Positions 8,042 through 17,095 are shown, counted from the stretch's first letter. The stretch is DNA of 64,000 nucleotides from Geojedonia litorea (GCF_042654525.1 NZ_JBHSGP010000005.1:248001-312000), one strand, 5' to 3'. Notes: generated from the sequence alone by a model not told the origin. Numbers and translations: made by a program.

Positions 8042-8836
8042 TTATTTATTTACTCTAAAGCTCCCCGTTTTTTGATCAAAAGCAATCAAATCTTTCGGAA
8101 AAAGGGTCTCAAATGTTCCTTTTGTGATAAGGTTACAAGGTGAATCGGTCACAACGTCATCTTTTGTCATCACAATCATCGTATCACATAATTGAATGGC
8201 CAAATCGATTTCGTGAGTAGAAAATAAAATAGTTTTTTGAGTGTCTTTAGCCAATTTTTGAAGCAATTTGAGTATATAGGCTTTGTGGTACATATCGAGA
8301 TGTGTTGTTGGCTCGTCGAGAATAATCACATCGGTATCTTGCGCTAATGCACGAGCAATCATTACTTTTTGGAGCTGCCCATCGCTCAATTCAAAGCATT
8401 TTTTATGTTTTAAATCGTTGATATTGGTTTGAGTTAAGGCTAAATGCACACTTTCGAGATCTTTATCCGATAGGTTGCCCACCCAATTGGTATACGGCTG
8501 TCTTCCGAGTGCTACCAACTCAAAAACGGTTAAATTTTTTGATGCAACAGGTTCTGTTAATACTAAACTCAATCCTTTGGCAAGTTCTAATGACTGATAT
8601 TCTGAAAGATTTTTATTATTTAGAATTACGGAACCTCTTAAAGGATTTTGAACCTTGGTCAAGGTACGTAACAAAGTAGATTTCCCAATGCCATTTGCGC
8701 CAACCAAACCTACAAGTTCTCCTTTATGTAAAGCGATATTGATATTTGATCCTACAAGGATTTCGTCTTTCTTTGAAGAATAACCAATAGAAAGATCTAT
8801 AGTCTGAAGAATATTATGTTGCTTTTGACCTTCCAT
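8042..8836 (-). CDS. btuD: ABC transporter ATP-binding protein, B12 uptake
   Basis: 264 residues. Walker A GANGIGKST (46-54), signature LSDGQ (150-154; an Asp replaces the usual second Gly), Walker B IILDEP (171-176) and an H-loop in FSTHE. It belongs to the FecE/BtuD family that energises siderophore and cobalamin import. Its ATG follows directly on the permease stop (TAA-ATG), making it the third gene of a binding protein-permease-ATPase operon. The cobalamin assignment comes from the divergent B12 riboswitch and BtuB-like receptor, not from this protein alone; iron-chelate transport is the alternative. Confidence 0.88.
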   Translation of the reverse strand: MEGQKQHNILQTIDLSIGYSSKKDEILVGSNINIALHKGELVGLVGANGIGKSTLLRTLTKVQNPLRGSVILNNKNLSEYQSLELAKGLSLVLTEPVASKNLTVFELVALGRQPYTNWVGNLSDKDLESVHLALTQTNINDLKHKKCFELSDGQLQKVMIARALAQDTDVIILDEPTTHLDMYHKAYILKLLQKLAKDTQKTILFSTHEIDLAIQLCDTMIVMTKDDVVTDSPCNLITKGTFETLFPKDLIAFDQKTGSFRVNK

Positions 8837-9865
8837 TTAAAATAACATTTTACGTTTTCTAACTAATAGCCAAATTACGACCGGAGCACCAATTAACGAT
8901 GTAATAGCATTAATAGGTAAAGTATAATCACTTGTGGGTAATTGGGCAATGCTATCACAAATTAGCATCACCATGGCACCAAATAAAAATACGGCTGGCA
9001 ATAGTATTTTATGATTGGAGGTGGTAAAAATTTGTCTAACCATATGCGGAATAGCTAACCCAATAAAAGCAATTGGTCCAGCAAAAGCGGTAATGGTACC
9101 TGCTAATAAACTGGTTGCAACGATAATGATTAATCGATTCTTTTTAATATTTAGGCCAAGGCTTTTTGCATAGTTTTCACCAAGTAAGAGGGTGTTTAAT
9201 GCTTTAATAGAAACAACACTCAATACTAATCCAAATCCATAAATGATGGTGAAAATCATAAGTTCATACCAAGACAGATTTCCTAAACTTCCAAAGCCCC
9301 AAAAAATATACTGTTGTAGTTTTTCTGCTGAACTAAAATAGGAAAGAACACTTACCACTGCAGCTGTAATACTGCCAAACATTAGACCAATAATTAAAAT
9401 AGCCATGGTGTCTCGTACTTTGGAAGACACAGCCAATACAGCCAATAACACTAAAAAACTCCCCAAACTTGCTGCAATGACCACACTCCACTTTGAAAGC
9501 AATAGCGTTGTGAAAACACCACCAAAAACACCAGCGCCTAAAATAACGATAGCAACTCCCAAACTAGCACCAGAACTGATACCTAATACAAAAGGTCCTG
9601 CCAAAGGATTTCTAAACAGGGTTTGCATTAACAGACCCGAAATTCCCAATCCAGAACCCACCAAAATAGCTGTAAATGCTTTAGGTAAGCGGTAGTTTTG
9701 GATGATATAATACCAAGAGTCATTATCGATAGGTCCAATTAAACTTTTAAAAATTTCTTTGGTAGGAATCGATATCGAGCCCAAACTAACATTCACAAAA
9801 AAGCATACTACTAATAGTAAACTTAAAAGTATAAATGGGAGTTTGTATGTTTTTGTGTTTGGCAA
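8837..9865 (-). CDS. btuC: FecCD/BtuC-family ABC transporter permease
   Basis: 342 residues with about ten membrane segments. Family hallmarks are visible: the N-terminal helix, RLPKAFTAILVGSGLGISGLLMQTLFRNPLAGP, and GPIAFIGLAIPHMVRQI near the C-terminus, which contacts the ATPase. The frame starts with a TTG that abuts the binding-protein stop codon (TAA-TTG); no ATG is close, so a TTG start within a coupled operon is accepted. It would form the inner-membrane channel for cobalamin with its two neighbours. Confidence 0.9.
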   Translation of the reverse strand: MPNTKTYKLPFILLSLLLVVCFFVNVSLGSISIPTKEIFKSLIGPIDNDSWYYIIQNYRLPKAFTAILVGSGLGISGLLMQTLFRNPLAGPFVLGISSGASLGVAIVILGAGVFGGVFTTLLLSKWSVVIAASLGSFLVLLAVLAVSSKVRDTMAILIIGLMFGSITAAVVSVLSYFSSAEKLQQYIFWGFGSLGNLSWYELMIFTIIYGFGLVLSVVSIKALNTLLLGENYAKSLGLNIKKNRLIIIVATSLLAGTITAFAGPIAFIGLAIPHMVRQIFTTSNHKILLPAVFLFGAMVMLICDSIAQLPTSDYTLPINAITSLIGAPVVIWLLVRKRKMLF

Positions 9866-11017
9866 TTACTTAAGTGGTTTAAAAAAATACGGCTGGTAAT
9901 TATCTAATAATTCTGGATGGCAGATTTTTATTAAATCTTTTAATACCAAATCTGGTCGTGTGGTGCCTTCTTCATAATAGGAAACGCCACCAGTTGCTCC
10001 AGTTGAATTCACAAATGAATAGATGCTATTATTTTTAAACGCATCAAATTGTGTATAATGTTCGTTAGCCTCCGCTAATGCATCTAAAGAATTATAGTAC
10101 GAAGGACTTATCCAAAGATTGGCAGTTTTTGCTTTGGTAAATACAGCTTCAAAACTCAAGGCTAAACTACCTTCGCTAGACACCTCTTGCCATAAATAAT
10201 CTACATTGGCATCTTTTAAAAGTTGTGCTTCAGGACTTGTGCCACTTGGCAAATACCAAACATCCTTATGCATTGCGCCACTTAAGACGGTAGGCTTGCT
10301 TTTAACTGTAGAAGCTAATTTTTTAGCATCCAAATAGTCTTTTTCAATCGCTTTAAAAATAGAGTCAGCTTCTTTTTCTTTATTAAATAACACCCCAAAA
10401 AACTTAATCCATTCAGCTTTTGCCAAAGGTGAGGTTTCAACCCAATCGCCATTATAAATTACAGGAATACCAGACTTTTTAATAGTTTCAAAAGTTTTGT
10501 TATTACCGTCAATGCCAAAACCAACGACTACTTCAGGTTGAAGTTCTAATAATACTTCAGTATTAATACCTTCGTTTTTACCTAACTCTCGAATACTCCC
10601 ATTGTCAATTAAAGTTCTTGTTCGTTCTGAAGAAATATAATCTGTTCCTGGAAAGCCTACGAGCGTCTGCTCAATACCCAACAATTCCAAAGCAGGAATA
10701 TGTGTGGTTGAAGTTACCACCAGTTTTTCAACAGGTGTGGCAATAATGCCATCAAATTCTTCAGCATTTAAGGTAATAATAGGCAACATGTTTCGATGTA
10801 TTAATGCGTATTTGTAAGTCTTTTCAGAATTTGGCCATGGATTTTTGATGGTTAATATGTTGAAATTTTCAGTAGAGGTGATTGAAAATCCTTTGGCATA
10901 TTTAAACTCTGAATTGACTACATCTTGTTTAGTATCAATAGCTTGTTTGGTTTCAGTTTTGCAAGAAACACTTACAATTAACAATATAAGTAGAAAACGC
11001 TTTTTCAAATCCTTCAA
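9866..11017 (-). CDS. btuF: ABC transporter substrate-binding lipoprotein, B12 uptake
   Basis: 383 residues. The N-terminus has a lipobox (LLILLIVSVSC), so it is a lipoprotein. The body is a TroA/BtuF-type periplasmic binding protein: VVTSTTHIPALELLGIEQTLVGFPG, LELQPEVVVGFGIDG, and a C-terminal ATGGVSYYEEGTTRPDLVLKDLI. It is the first gene of btuFCD. The longest frame begins at a TTG (11015-11017), with another in-frame TTG three codons later; no ATG is available, and the -7 element at 11029-11036 would make the leader only a few nucleotides long. The exact start is uncertain. Confidence 0.87.
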   Translation of the reverse strand: MKDLKKRFLLILLIVSVSCKTETKQAIDTKQDVVNSEFKYAKGFSITSTENFNILTIKNPWPNSEKTYKYALIHRNMLPIITLNAEEFDGIIATPVEKLVVTSTTHIPALELLGIEQTLVGFPGTDYISSERTRTLIDNGSIRELGKNEGINTEVLLELQPEVVVGFGIDGNNKTFETIKKSGIPVIYNGDWVETSPLAKAEWIKFFGVLFNKEKEADSIFKAIEKDYLDAKKLASTVKSKPTVLSGAMHKDVWYLPSGTSPEAQLLKDANVDYLWQEVSSEGSLALSFEAVFTKAKTANLWISPSYYNSLDALAEANEHYTQFDAFKNNSIYSFVNSTGATGGVSYYEEGTTRPDLVLKDLIKICHPELLDNYQPYFFKPLK

Positions 11018-11028
11018 TTTTACAACTT

Positions 11029-11036
11029 CAAAAGTA
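11029..11036 (-). promoter_or_regulatory. -7 promoter element for btuFCD (TACTTTTG, minus strand)
   Basis: An exact TAnnTTTG match on the minus strand, 12 bp upstream of the TTG start of btuF. The resulting mRNA would be nearly leaderless, so btuFCD cannot carry its own B12 riboswitch. Confidence 0.55.
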
Positions 11037-11062
11037 ATATTATTTAGGCTTTTGCATCAATC

Positions 11063-11081
11063 ATTAAACAAAATGTTTAAT
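11063..11081. promoter_or_regulatory. Inverted repeat between the divergent B12 operons
   Basis: ATTAAAC-N5-GTTTAAT, perfect 7-bp arms. It lies upstream of the btuFCD promoter and at the probable promoter of the riboswitch transcript (a weak -7, TAATTTCG, at 11078-11085). It could be a shared operator; no regulator is identified. Confidence 0.35.
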
Positions 11082-11093
11082 TTCGCAGCGAAT

Positions 11094-11275
11094 TTTGGTT
11101 CTCATTTTTGATGGGATTAAAAGGGAATCTGGTGCGAAACCAGAGCTGTTCCCGCAACTGTAAGTTTATGCCGAACTGGTTTCGGCACCTCATTACGAGA
11201 TGTTATTAACTACAAAAACCACTGACACTATTGTTGGGAAGGTCAATAACATAAAACAAGTCAGGAGACCTGCCA
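11094..11275 (+). ncRNA. Cobalamin (B12) riboswitch
   Basis: The plus strand carries the conserved cobalamin aptamer elements in order: GGGAATCTGGTGCGAAACC with AGCTGTTCCCGCAACTGTAA (11123-11163), a variable hairpin (GCCGAAC/GTTTCGGC region), and the B12 box GTCAGGAGACCTGCC (11260-11274). It lies in the leader of the BtuB-like receptor. By family knowledge, adenosylcobalamin or related B12 forms bind it and shut off expression of the downstream receptor. Boundaries are approximate. Confidence 0.95.
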
Positions 11276-11356
11276 TGTTCAAAACAAATAAGTCAAACTT
11301 TCGGGATAAAAGTTGAGGTATGATAGTCATGCTATTCTCGAGCAATTAAATTAAAA

Positions 11357-13285
11357 ATGAACAAAAAAACAATGGTTTTTGGTGTGCTTTGTGCTACATC
11401 ATGGTTTGGTTTTGCACAGCAGCAAACCGATTCTACAAAAATCGAACAGTTAGATGAGGTGGTTATAACGGATTCTAAATTCAATTTAAAACGTGAGCAT
11501 TCAGGTAAGGTTATTACTAAAATCACTCAAATGGAATTACAGCATTTACAAGGCAAATCGATAGCAGAAATCATCAATTCTACAGCTGGTATTGAAATTA
11601 ACGGGACCAAAAGCAATGCAGGTCAAAATTTGGCCTATTACATTCGTGGTGGACGCAATCGCCAAGTTTTAGTGTTGATTGATGGGAATGCGGTTACGGA
11701 TGCTTCACAAATTGCCAATGATTATGATTTGCGTTTACTCAATGCCGATCAAGTTGAAAGTATTGAGATTTTAAAAGGCGCTTCAAGTACCTTATATGGT
11801 TCTGGCGCTGCAACCGCAGTGATTAATATAAAATTGAAAAAGGCTTCAAGCAAAGCTGTTTCAGCCAATTTTCAAAGTGTTTTTGGTACCAATCAGTCCC
11901 AAAATGACACAAATTATGCAATTGAAGATTTTAGAAATACCGTGTCTGTCAATGGAACTTTGAAAAACTTTAATTACCTAGCAAGTTTTGGAAATCAGTA
12001 TACTGATGGTTTATCAGCCATTTCCAAAGGAACAGAATCTGATGCATACAATGCCATCAACGGCAACTTAAAATTAGGTTTTGCCATTAGTGAAGCATTT
12101 AAAATGAATGCTTACGCAAGCTTCGATAAGTTTAAAGCAGACTTTGATGATGCTTTTTCAGGAATTGATACTGATGATATTTCAAAAACCAAGCAATACC
12201 GTTTAGGTGTGTCGCCAGAATTCGCCTATAATAATGGGAGCATTACCTTAAATGCTGCCTACAATAGTATAGATCGCGACATTGCTTCGAGTTATCCTGC
12301 ACTTTATAAAGCCAATAGTTTTATTGCTGATGTCTTTAATCGCTACAATTTTAACGACAAATTTTACACTGTTTTGGGTGTTAATGCACAGCAAAATGAA
12401 ATGGAAAGTTTTGTGATTCCGTTTGGTGCTAATGGTTTAGAGCAAAGTATTGATCCTGAAACCGCAAGGTTTAACATAATCGATCCTTATGCAAATGTGG
12501 TTTATGTCTCCGATTTTGGATTGCATATCAATGCAGGGGCGCGATTTAATAACCATTCGGAATATGGTTCACATTTGGTGTATAGTTTAAATCCATCCTT
12601 TAAAAAAGACATGAATTTTGGGTACATCAAAGGTTTGGCGAGTTATAGCACAGCGTACATCACACCTTCGTTGTACCAATTATTTGAACCAACCTATGGA
12701 AATTCAGAATTAAAACCTGAAGAAAACATAACCATTGAAGCAGGAGCAGAATTGCATATCAAGGACAAAGGGACGTTTAGCGTGGTTTATTTTAATAGAA
12801 AAGAAACAAATTTTATCGACTTTGTAGATCTTGGAAGTTTTGTTTACCAGTATAAGAACATTGATACAGATTTTACGGCTAGCGGACTTGAATTTACAGC
12901 AAACTATAAAGTTACAAAACAGTTAACGTTCAATGCTAATGCTACATATACAAAAGTGGAAGAAGATTTAAACTTGCGTATACCGGAGTTGAAAATGAAT
13001 GCGCGATTGGATTATCAGGTTTGTGATAAAACGTTTTTAAGTTTAGCATATCAATTTAATGATGACAGAACCGATTCAGTTTTTAACAACAGTACGTTTA
13101 TGAATGATGAAGTTACTTTAGAAAGCTATAGTTTATTGGATTTTTATGTTAGCCATAACGTATTGAATAATAAATTAAAATTGTTTGCCAATGTGAACAA
13201 CATTTTTAATGAAGATTATCAAGAGTTATTTGGATATAGTACCAGAGGACGAAATGTAAGTGTTGGATTTAACTTAAGCTTATAA
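11357..13285 (+). CDS. btuB: TonB-dependent cobalamin receptor, BtuB-like
   Basis: 642 residues. A signal peptide (1-20, ending SWFGFA) is followed by a TonB-box-like stretch (LDEVVIT), a plug domain (about 50-165: IRGGRNRQVLVLIDGNAV, QVESIEILKGASSTLYGSGAATAVINI) and a 22-strand-type beta barrel ending in an aromatic-rich terminus (GRNVSVGFNLSL). It is outer-membrane and imports its ligand using TonB energy. The riboswitch directly upstream, and divergent btuFCD, identify the ligand as cobalamin with high likelihood. A strong terminator follows. Confidence 0.93.
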   Translation: MNKKTMVFGVLCATSWFGFAQQQTDSTKIEQLDEVVITDSKFNLKREHSGKVITKITQMELQHLQGKSIAEIINSTAGIEINGTKSNAGQNLAYYIRGGRNRQVLVLIDGNAVTDASQIANDYDLRLLNADQVESIEILKGASSTLYGSGAATAVINIKLKKASSKAVSANFQSVFGTNQSQNDTNYAIEDFRNTVSVNGTLKNFNYLASFGNQYTDGLSAISKGTESDAYNAINGNLKLGFAISEAFKMNAYASFDKFKADFDDAFSGIDTDDISKTKQYRLGVSPEFAYNNGSITLNAAYNSIDRDIASSYPALYKANSFIADVFNRYNFNDKFYTVLGVNAQQNEMESFVIPFGANGLEQSIDPETARFNIIDPYANVVYVSDFGLHINAGARFNNHSEYGSHLVYSLNPSFKKDMNFGYIKGLASYSTAYITPSLYQLFEPTYGNSELKPEENITIEAGAELHIKDKGTFSVVYFNRKETNFIDFVDLGSFVYQYKNIDTDFTASGLEFTANYKVTKQLTFNANATYTKVEEDLNLRIPELKMNARLDYQVCDKTFLSLAYQFNDDRTDSVFNNSTFMNDEVTLESYSLLDFYVSHNVLNNKLKLFANVNNIFNEDYQELFGYSTRGRNVSVGFNLSL

Positions 13286-13289
13286 GATT

Positions 13290-13321
13290 AAAAAAGCCGC
13301 TCAATTTGAGCGGCTTTTTTT
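13290..13321. terminator. Intrinsic terminator after btuB
   Basis: Stem AAAAAGCCGCTCA/TGAGCGGCTTTTT with a 4-6 nt loop. It serves btuB and, in the reverse direction, the convergent S41 peptidase gene. Confidence 0.9.
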
Positions 13322-13322
13322 G

Positions 13323-14792
13323 CTAGTTATTAAATGAGTGTTGTCTTGTTATAAATGGTGCATGATCAGAGTCTATAAACATATCCTGCATTTTGGATTC
13401 GTCTTCTGGCACATGCATAAGAATAGCATCTATTTGGCTTTGAGGACGATAACGTCCAGAACCAGTTATATTGGCAATAGCAGCCGCTAATAGTGGTTCA
13501 TTAACATTTCCAAATACTCCTAAATTTAATACTCGCTCTTCCAAAGGAGTGTCAGGAACCAATCCAGTACCTGGAACAGCTTGATCATTCACATTAATGG
13601 AATTGGCCACCAATGGTTGCATCGCATACGTATGATTAGGGTTGATATTATTTTGATCAAAGTTTGGAGAATCGTAAATAGTAATAGAGGCCTGGGTTTT
13701 ACCAACCGTAGTTTCACCAATTTGAATGACTGTTATATAGGGTTTTAAACTATTGATCAACAATTCGCTAGCCGAAGCAGATGACGCCGTTGTTAGAACA
13801 TAAACTTTACCCAAATTTAAACTGTTGATTGCTGTACCATCGAAACTTGGTACAAATTCATAATTTATGTTTTCACTTTCCAAAGTGCTATTGAAAACCA
13901 ACTTCGAAAATACTTGACCAGAAAATTGCCCAGTTACCATGCTAGCTAATAAACGAGCAGTGTCTACCGAACCACCTGGGTTATATCTTAAATCAATTAC
14001 CAAGTCTTGTATGGCGTTCGATTTAAACGTGCCAAAAGCAGTGTTTAATTGTTGATTAAAATTAGAATTAAATCTATTATATAATAAATAGCCAATTTTT
14101 GTACCGTTGACATCAATAATAGAAGATTGATGAATGGGGTTTTCTGTAAATACAGTTTTGGTAAGACTTACGGTTGTACCATTTGAAGTAAAACTATCAT
14201 CAGAAGTTTCTGGAGTTCCATTATCGTTGTGATTTGCAAAATGTAAGGTGAACGAATCTGGGCTTAATAACGAGTTGATGTTTTCAGGTGTTAAATCTGT
14301 GCCATCGATTTGAGTAATAAATTGTCCTCTTTTTAAGTTGGCAGTTGCGCCAGGACTTCCAGGAACTACTTGCCTTATAACCAAAATTGCTTTTGAAGCA
14401 TTTTGAGGATCAGAGAAAAAATAATAACGCAAGCCATTACTTTTAGTAGTTCCAGCAAAAGACTGTTCCAATGCAATATAATCATCTACAATAAAACTAA
14501 ATCGATCAGTGACTTGACGGTCAAAAATCAAACTTTCAAAAAGGGATTCTGGTGAAGAAAAACTGTTCAAGTAATTACCATAATCGGCATCTGAAGTAAA
14601 GCGGTCATCAGCCAGATCTGGAATTTCATCTTTATACAAATAAAATATGTTCATGCCTTTCCATACAAAATCATTAATCCCACTGGCTAAAACGACATTA
14701 TCATCTCTATCTTCAAAACAACTAGTTAATGAAATAAGGGCAAGGCAAAGTAGGGTACTTTTTTTAAATAAGTTCATCATTTCTTTCTTCAA
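13323..14792 (-). CDS. S41-family (C-terminal processing) peptidase, lipoprotein
   Basis: 489 residues. A lipobox ends at C25 (LISLTSC). A PDZ-like region is visible at about 135-190 (VVPGSPGATANLKRGQFITQIDG). The tail-specific protease core includes DLRYNPGG (267-274), the nucleophile S340 in SSASASE and K365 in VGKTQ, whose 25-residue spacing matches the Ser-Lys dyad of Prc/CtpA. It is predicted to be a membrane-attached, periplasm-facing or surface peptidase of the Bacteroidota S41 lipoprotein group. It is divergent from the ECF sigma operon; whether it is linked to that response is unknown. Confidence 0.9.
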   Translation of the reverse strand: MKKEMMNLFKKSTLLCLALISLTSCFEDRDDNVVLASGINDFVWKGMNIFYLYKDEIPDLADDRFTSDADYGNYLNSFSSPESLFESLIFDRQVTDRFSFIVDDYIALEQSFAGTTKSNGLRYYFFSDPQNASKAILVIRQVVPGSPGATANLKRGQFITQIDGTDLTPENINSLLSPDSFTLHFANHNDNGTPETSDDSFTSNGTTVSLTKTVFTENPIHQSSIIDVNGTKIGYLLYNRFNSNFNQQLNTAFGTFKSNAIQDLVIDLRYNPGGSVDTARLLASMVTGQFSGQVFSKLVFNSTLESENINYEFVPSFDGTAINSLNLGKVYVLTTASSASASELLINSLKPYITVIQIGETTVGKTQASITIYDSPNFDQNNINPNHTYAMQPLVANSINVNDQAVPGTGLVPDTPLEERVLNLGVFGNVNEPLLAAAIANITGSGRYRPQSQIDAILMHVPEDESKMQDMFIDSDHAPFITRQHSFNN

Positions 14793-14851
14793 TTTTTTTC
14801 AGAATACCACAACGATTCGGGTTTCTGTCGGATAATAAACTCTAAATTTAC

Positions 14852-14865
14852 ATACAATATTGTAT
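14852..14865. promoter_or_regulatory. 14-bp palindrome between S41 peptidase and ECF sigma genes
   Basis: ATACAATATTGTAT is a perfect palindrome in the 160-bp divergent region, between the two start codons and upstream of the ECF-type promoter. It is a candidate operator, or possibly a chance AT-rich palindrome. Confidence 0.3.
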
Positions 14866-14880
14866 TTTAAAAATTAATTT

Positions 14881-14905
14881 GTAACAAAAATAAGTGTTAA
14901 TCGTC
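14881..14905 (+). promoter_or_regulatory. ECF-sigma-type promoter (GTAAC-N16-CGTC)
   Basis: GTAAC at 14881-14885 and CGTC at 14902-14905, separated by 16 bp. This is the -35/-10 arrangement widely used by ECF sigma factors. It lies about 50 bp upstream of the sigma gene and fits positive autoregulation. Confidence 0.65.
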
Positions 14906-14952
14906 GTAAGGATATAAGCAGCATAAAAACTGATTATACTAACCACCAAGTA

Positions 14953-15462
14953 ATGACAGAGTCTGATTTTGTAACATTAGTAATGCCTTTTAAAGATAAG
15001 GTCTTTCGTTTAGCAAAGCGGCTGTTAGTTTCTAACGAAGAAGCTGAAGATGCTACGCAAGAGATATTACTGAAATTATGGAACAACAAACAGAGAATTG
15101 AAGATTATAGAAATGTTGAAGCATTTTCGATGACCATGACAAAGAATTTTTGTTTAGATCGATTAAAGTCAAAACAAGCCCAAAATCTTAAAATTGTTCA
15201 TAGTAATTATCAAGATCATAATGTATCATTACAAAAGCAGGTTGAAAATAATGATAGTATAGATTGGGTCGCAAAAATAATTGAAGAGTTACCCGAACAA
15301 CAGAAAATAATATTACAGTTGAGAGATATAGAAGAGTATGACTTTGAAGAAATTGCCAAAGTTTTAGATATGAACGAAACGGCAATTAGAGTAGCACTCT
15401 CAAGAGCTAGAAAAACAATAAGAGAAAAATTAACTAATACGCATAGTTATGGTATTAAATAG
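14953..15462 (+). CDS. ECF-type RNA polymerase sigma factor
   Basis: 169 residues. Sigma region 2 (about 10-80: FKDKVFRLAKRLLVSNEEAEDATQEILLKLW) and region 4 (about 110-160: IIEELPEQQKIILQLRDIEEYDFEEIAKVLDMNETAIRVALSRARKTIREKL) are both complete. It heads a four-gene operon with a putative anti-sigma factor (14-bp overlap) and two DUF4252 proteins. An ECF-type promoter upstream suggests it activates its own operon. The inducing signal is unknown. Confidence 0.95.
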   Translation: MTESDFVTLVMPFKDKVFRLAKRLLVSNEEAEDATQEILLKLWNNKQRIEDYRNVEAFSMTMTKNFCLDRLKSKQAQNLKIVHSNYQDHNVSLQKQVENNDSIDWVAKIIEELPEQQKIILQLRDIEEYDFEEIAKVLDMNETAIRVALSRARKTIREKLTNTHSYGIK

Positions 15463-15931
15463 TATAGAAAAGTTACTGGAAAAGTATGATAATGGCGAGA
15501 CTTCGATTAAGGAAGAGCAAAAATTACGAGACTATTTTGCTGGTAATAATGTTGCCCCGCATTTGGAGTCTTATCGCATCATGTTTCAGTATTTCAGCAA
15601 TACAAAGCAAGAACAGTTTACTAAAGACGTTCCATTAAAATCTAAAAAATACAATTTGTACAAATGGATTTCTGTCGCAGCAGTAGCAGTGTTAATGCTT
15701 TCAGTCTTTACCCAATTTAGTGGTCCATCCCAAAAGGAAGAACGAGAAGCGCTTTTAGCTTACAATCAAACTATGGAAGCATTGAGTTTGGTCTCCTCTA
15801 AGTTTAATCAAGGAGCTACAAGTTTTAATGCTCTTAATATGGCTGGGACACAATTTGAAAAAGGCGTAACTCAAGTGAATTATTTAAGCGAATTCTCAAC
15901 AACAACAGACAAAATTTTTAAAAACAAGTAA
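15449..15931 (+). CDS. Putative anti-sigma factor, single-pass membrane protein
   Basis: 160 residues. A charged cytoplasmic N-terminus (about 1-68) is followed by one membrane helix (about 72-90, WISVAAVAVLMLSVFTQF) and a roughly 65-residue outer part. The topology, and the 14-bp overlap with the ECF sigma gene, are typical of anti-sigma factors. The N-terminus (EKLLEKYDNGETSIKEEQKLRDYF) resembles the start of other Bacteroidota anti-sigma proteins. No ZAS zinc motif is present. Function inferred from context. Confidence 0.7.
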   Translation: MVLNSIEKLLEKYDNGETSIKEEQKLRDYFAGNNVAPHLESYRIMFQYFSNTKQEQFTKDVPLKSKKYNLYKWISVAAVAVLMLSVFTQFSGPSQKEEREALLAYNQTMEALSLVSSKFNQGATSFNALNMAGTQFEKGVTQVNYLSEFSTTTDKIFKNK

Positions 15932-15951
15932 ATAATTAAAATCAATAAAAA

Positions 15952-16521
15952 ATGAAAAAATTAGCAGTAATACTAGTAATGGCTTTAGTTCCAATGATCA
16001 CTATGGCACAAAGTGTTTTCGATAAATTTGAAGATAAAGCCGGCGTAACTTCAGTTATAGTCAATCAAAAAATGTTCAAGATGATTATGGATCTTCAAAT
16101 CGAAACAGATGATCCAGAAGCCCAAGAACTAATAGACATGGTTGGTAAAATTACCGGATTAAAAGTGTTAACCACAGGAGATGAAAAAATTGCAAGTGAA
16201 ATGAATGCAACGGTTAACAACTACTTAAAGTCGTCTAACTTACAAGAATTAATGCGAATTAAAGATGGTGAGCAAACTGTAAAGTTTTATGTGAAAGAAG
16301 GTAAAGACGACAACCACGTAAAAGAACTCTTAATGTTTGTGAATGGTTTAAAAGAAGTTACCAAAGGACAGGACATCACTATAAATGGAAAGAAAAGAGA
16401 GATAGAAACAGTATTATTGTCCTTAACAGGAGATATTGATTTAAGGCAAATCTCAAAGCTCACCAACAAAATGAATGTTCCTGGTGGTGATCAACTTAAA
16501 AAAGTTAAGAATAATAAATAG
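15952..16521 (+). CDS. DUF4252 domain protein, exported
   Basis: 189 residues. A signal peptide (1-19, ending MITMA-Q) precedes a DUF4252 domain of unknown function (SVFDKFEDKAGVTSVIVNQKMFKMI, ELMRIKDGEQTVKFYVKEGKDDNHVKELLMFV). It is probably periplasmic. It is the third gene of the ECF sigma operon. The following gene encodes a diverged DUF4252-like paralogue. Their conservation with the sigma factor suggests they are the output or the sensor side of the response (inference). Confidence 0.85.
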   Translation: MKKLAVILVMALVPMITMAQSVFDKFEDKAGVTSVIVNQKMFKMIMDLQIETDDPEAQELIDMVGKITGLKVLTTGDEKIASEMNATVNNYLKSSNLQELMRIKDGEQTVKFYVKEGKDDNHVKELLMFVNGLKEVTKGQDITINGKKREIETVLLSLTGDIDLRQISKLTNKMNVPGGDQLKKVKNNK

Positions 16522-16527
16522 GTTATA

Positions 16528-17070
16528 ATGACTACATCAATCAAAATTTTAATCATGATGGTTTTGGTTACAACTATTTTAAGTTGTAACCAAAATGCGT
16601 CATTACAAATGTATTTTGTAGATAATGAGTTAAAACCAGGATTTACATCAATTGATGTCCCTACAAGTTTTCTCAATATTGATCAAACTAATTTAACAAA
16701 AGAACAAAAGGATGCGTATAAATCCATTAATAAGCTTAATATGCTTGCATTTGTTATTTCTGATAACAATAAAGAAGACTATCAATTAGAGCTTAACAAA
16801 GTGAAGGATATTTTGGAGAATGAAAAATATGAAGAATTAATGCGTGGAGGAAATTCTACAGATGGTAAGTTCATTATTAAGTTTATTGGTGAAGAAGACA
16901 GCATAGATGAACTTATCCTTTTTGGAAATGCAAACGAAAAAGGCTTTGCAATCATTAGAGTTTTAGGTGATGACATGAGTGCTAAAAAAATTATGAAATT
17001 GTATTCTGCTATAGATACTGCTAATATAGACGAATCGCAAATAAGTCAATTTGCGGACTTTTTTAAATAA
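16528..17070 (+). CDS. DUF4252-like lipoprotein
   Basis: 180 residues. A lipobox ends at C20 (VTTILSC), so it is a lipoprotein. The remainder aligns loosely with the preceding DUF4252 protein (KYEELMRGGNSTDGKFIIKFIGEEDSIDELILFGNANEKGF compared with LQELMRIKDGEQTVKFYVKEGKD). It is the last gene of the ECF operon, 6 bp after its neighbour, and is followed by a terminator. Function unknown. Confidence 0.82.
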   Translation: MTTSIKILIMMVLVTTILSCNQNASLQMYFVDNELKPGFTSIDVPTSFLNIDQTNLTKEQKDAYKSINKLNMLAFVISDNNKEDYQLELNKVKDILENEKYEELMRGGNSTDGKFIIKFIGEEDSIDELILFGNANEKGFAIIRVLGDDMSAKKIMKLYSAIDTANIDESQISQFADFFK

Positions 17071-17095
17071 CTGATTCTTATTTAAAATGTTAATA

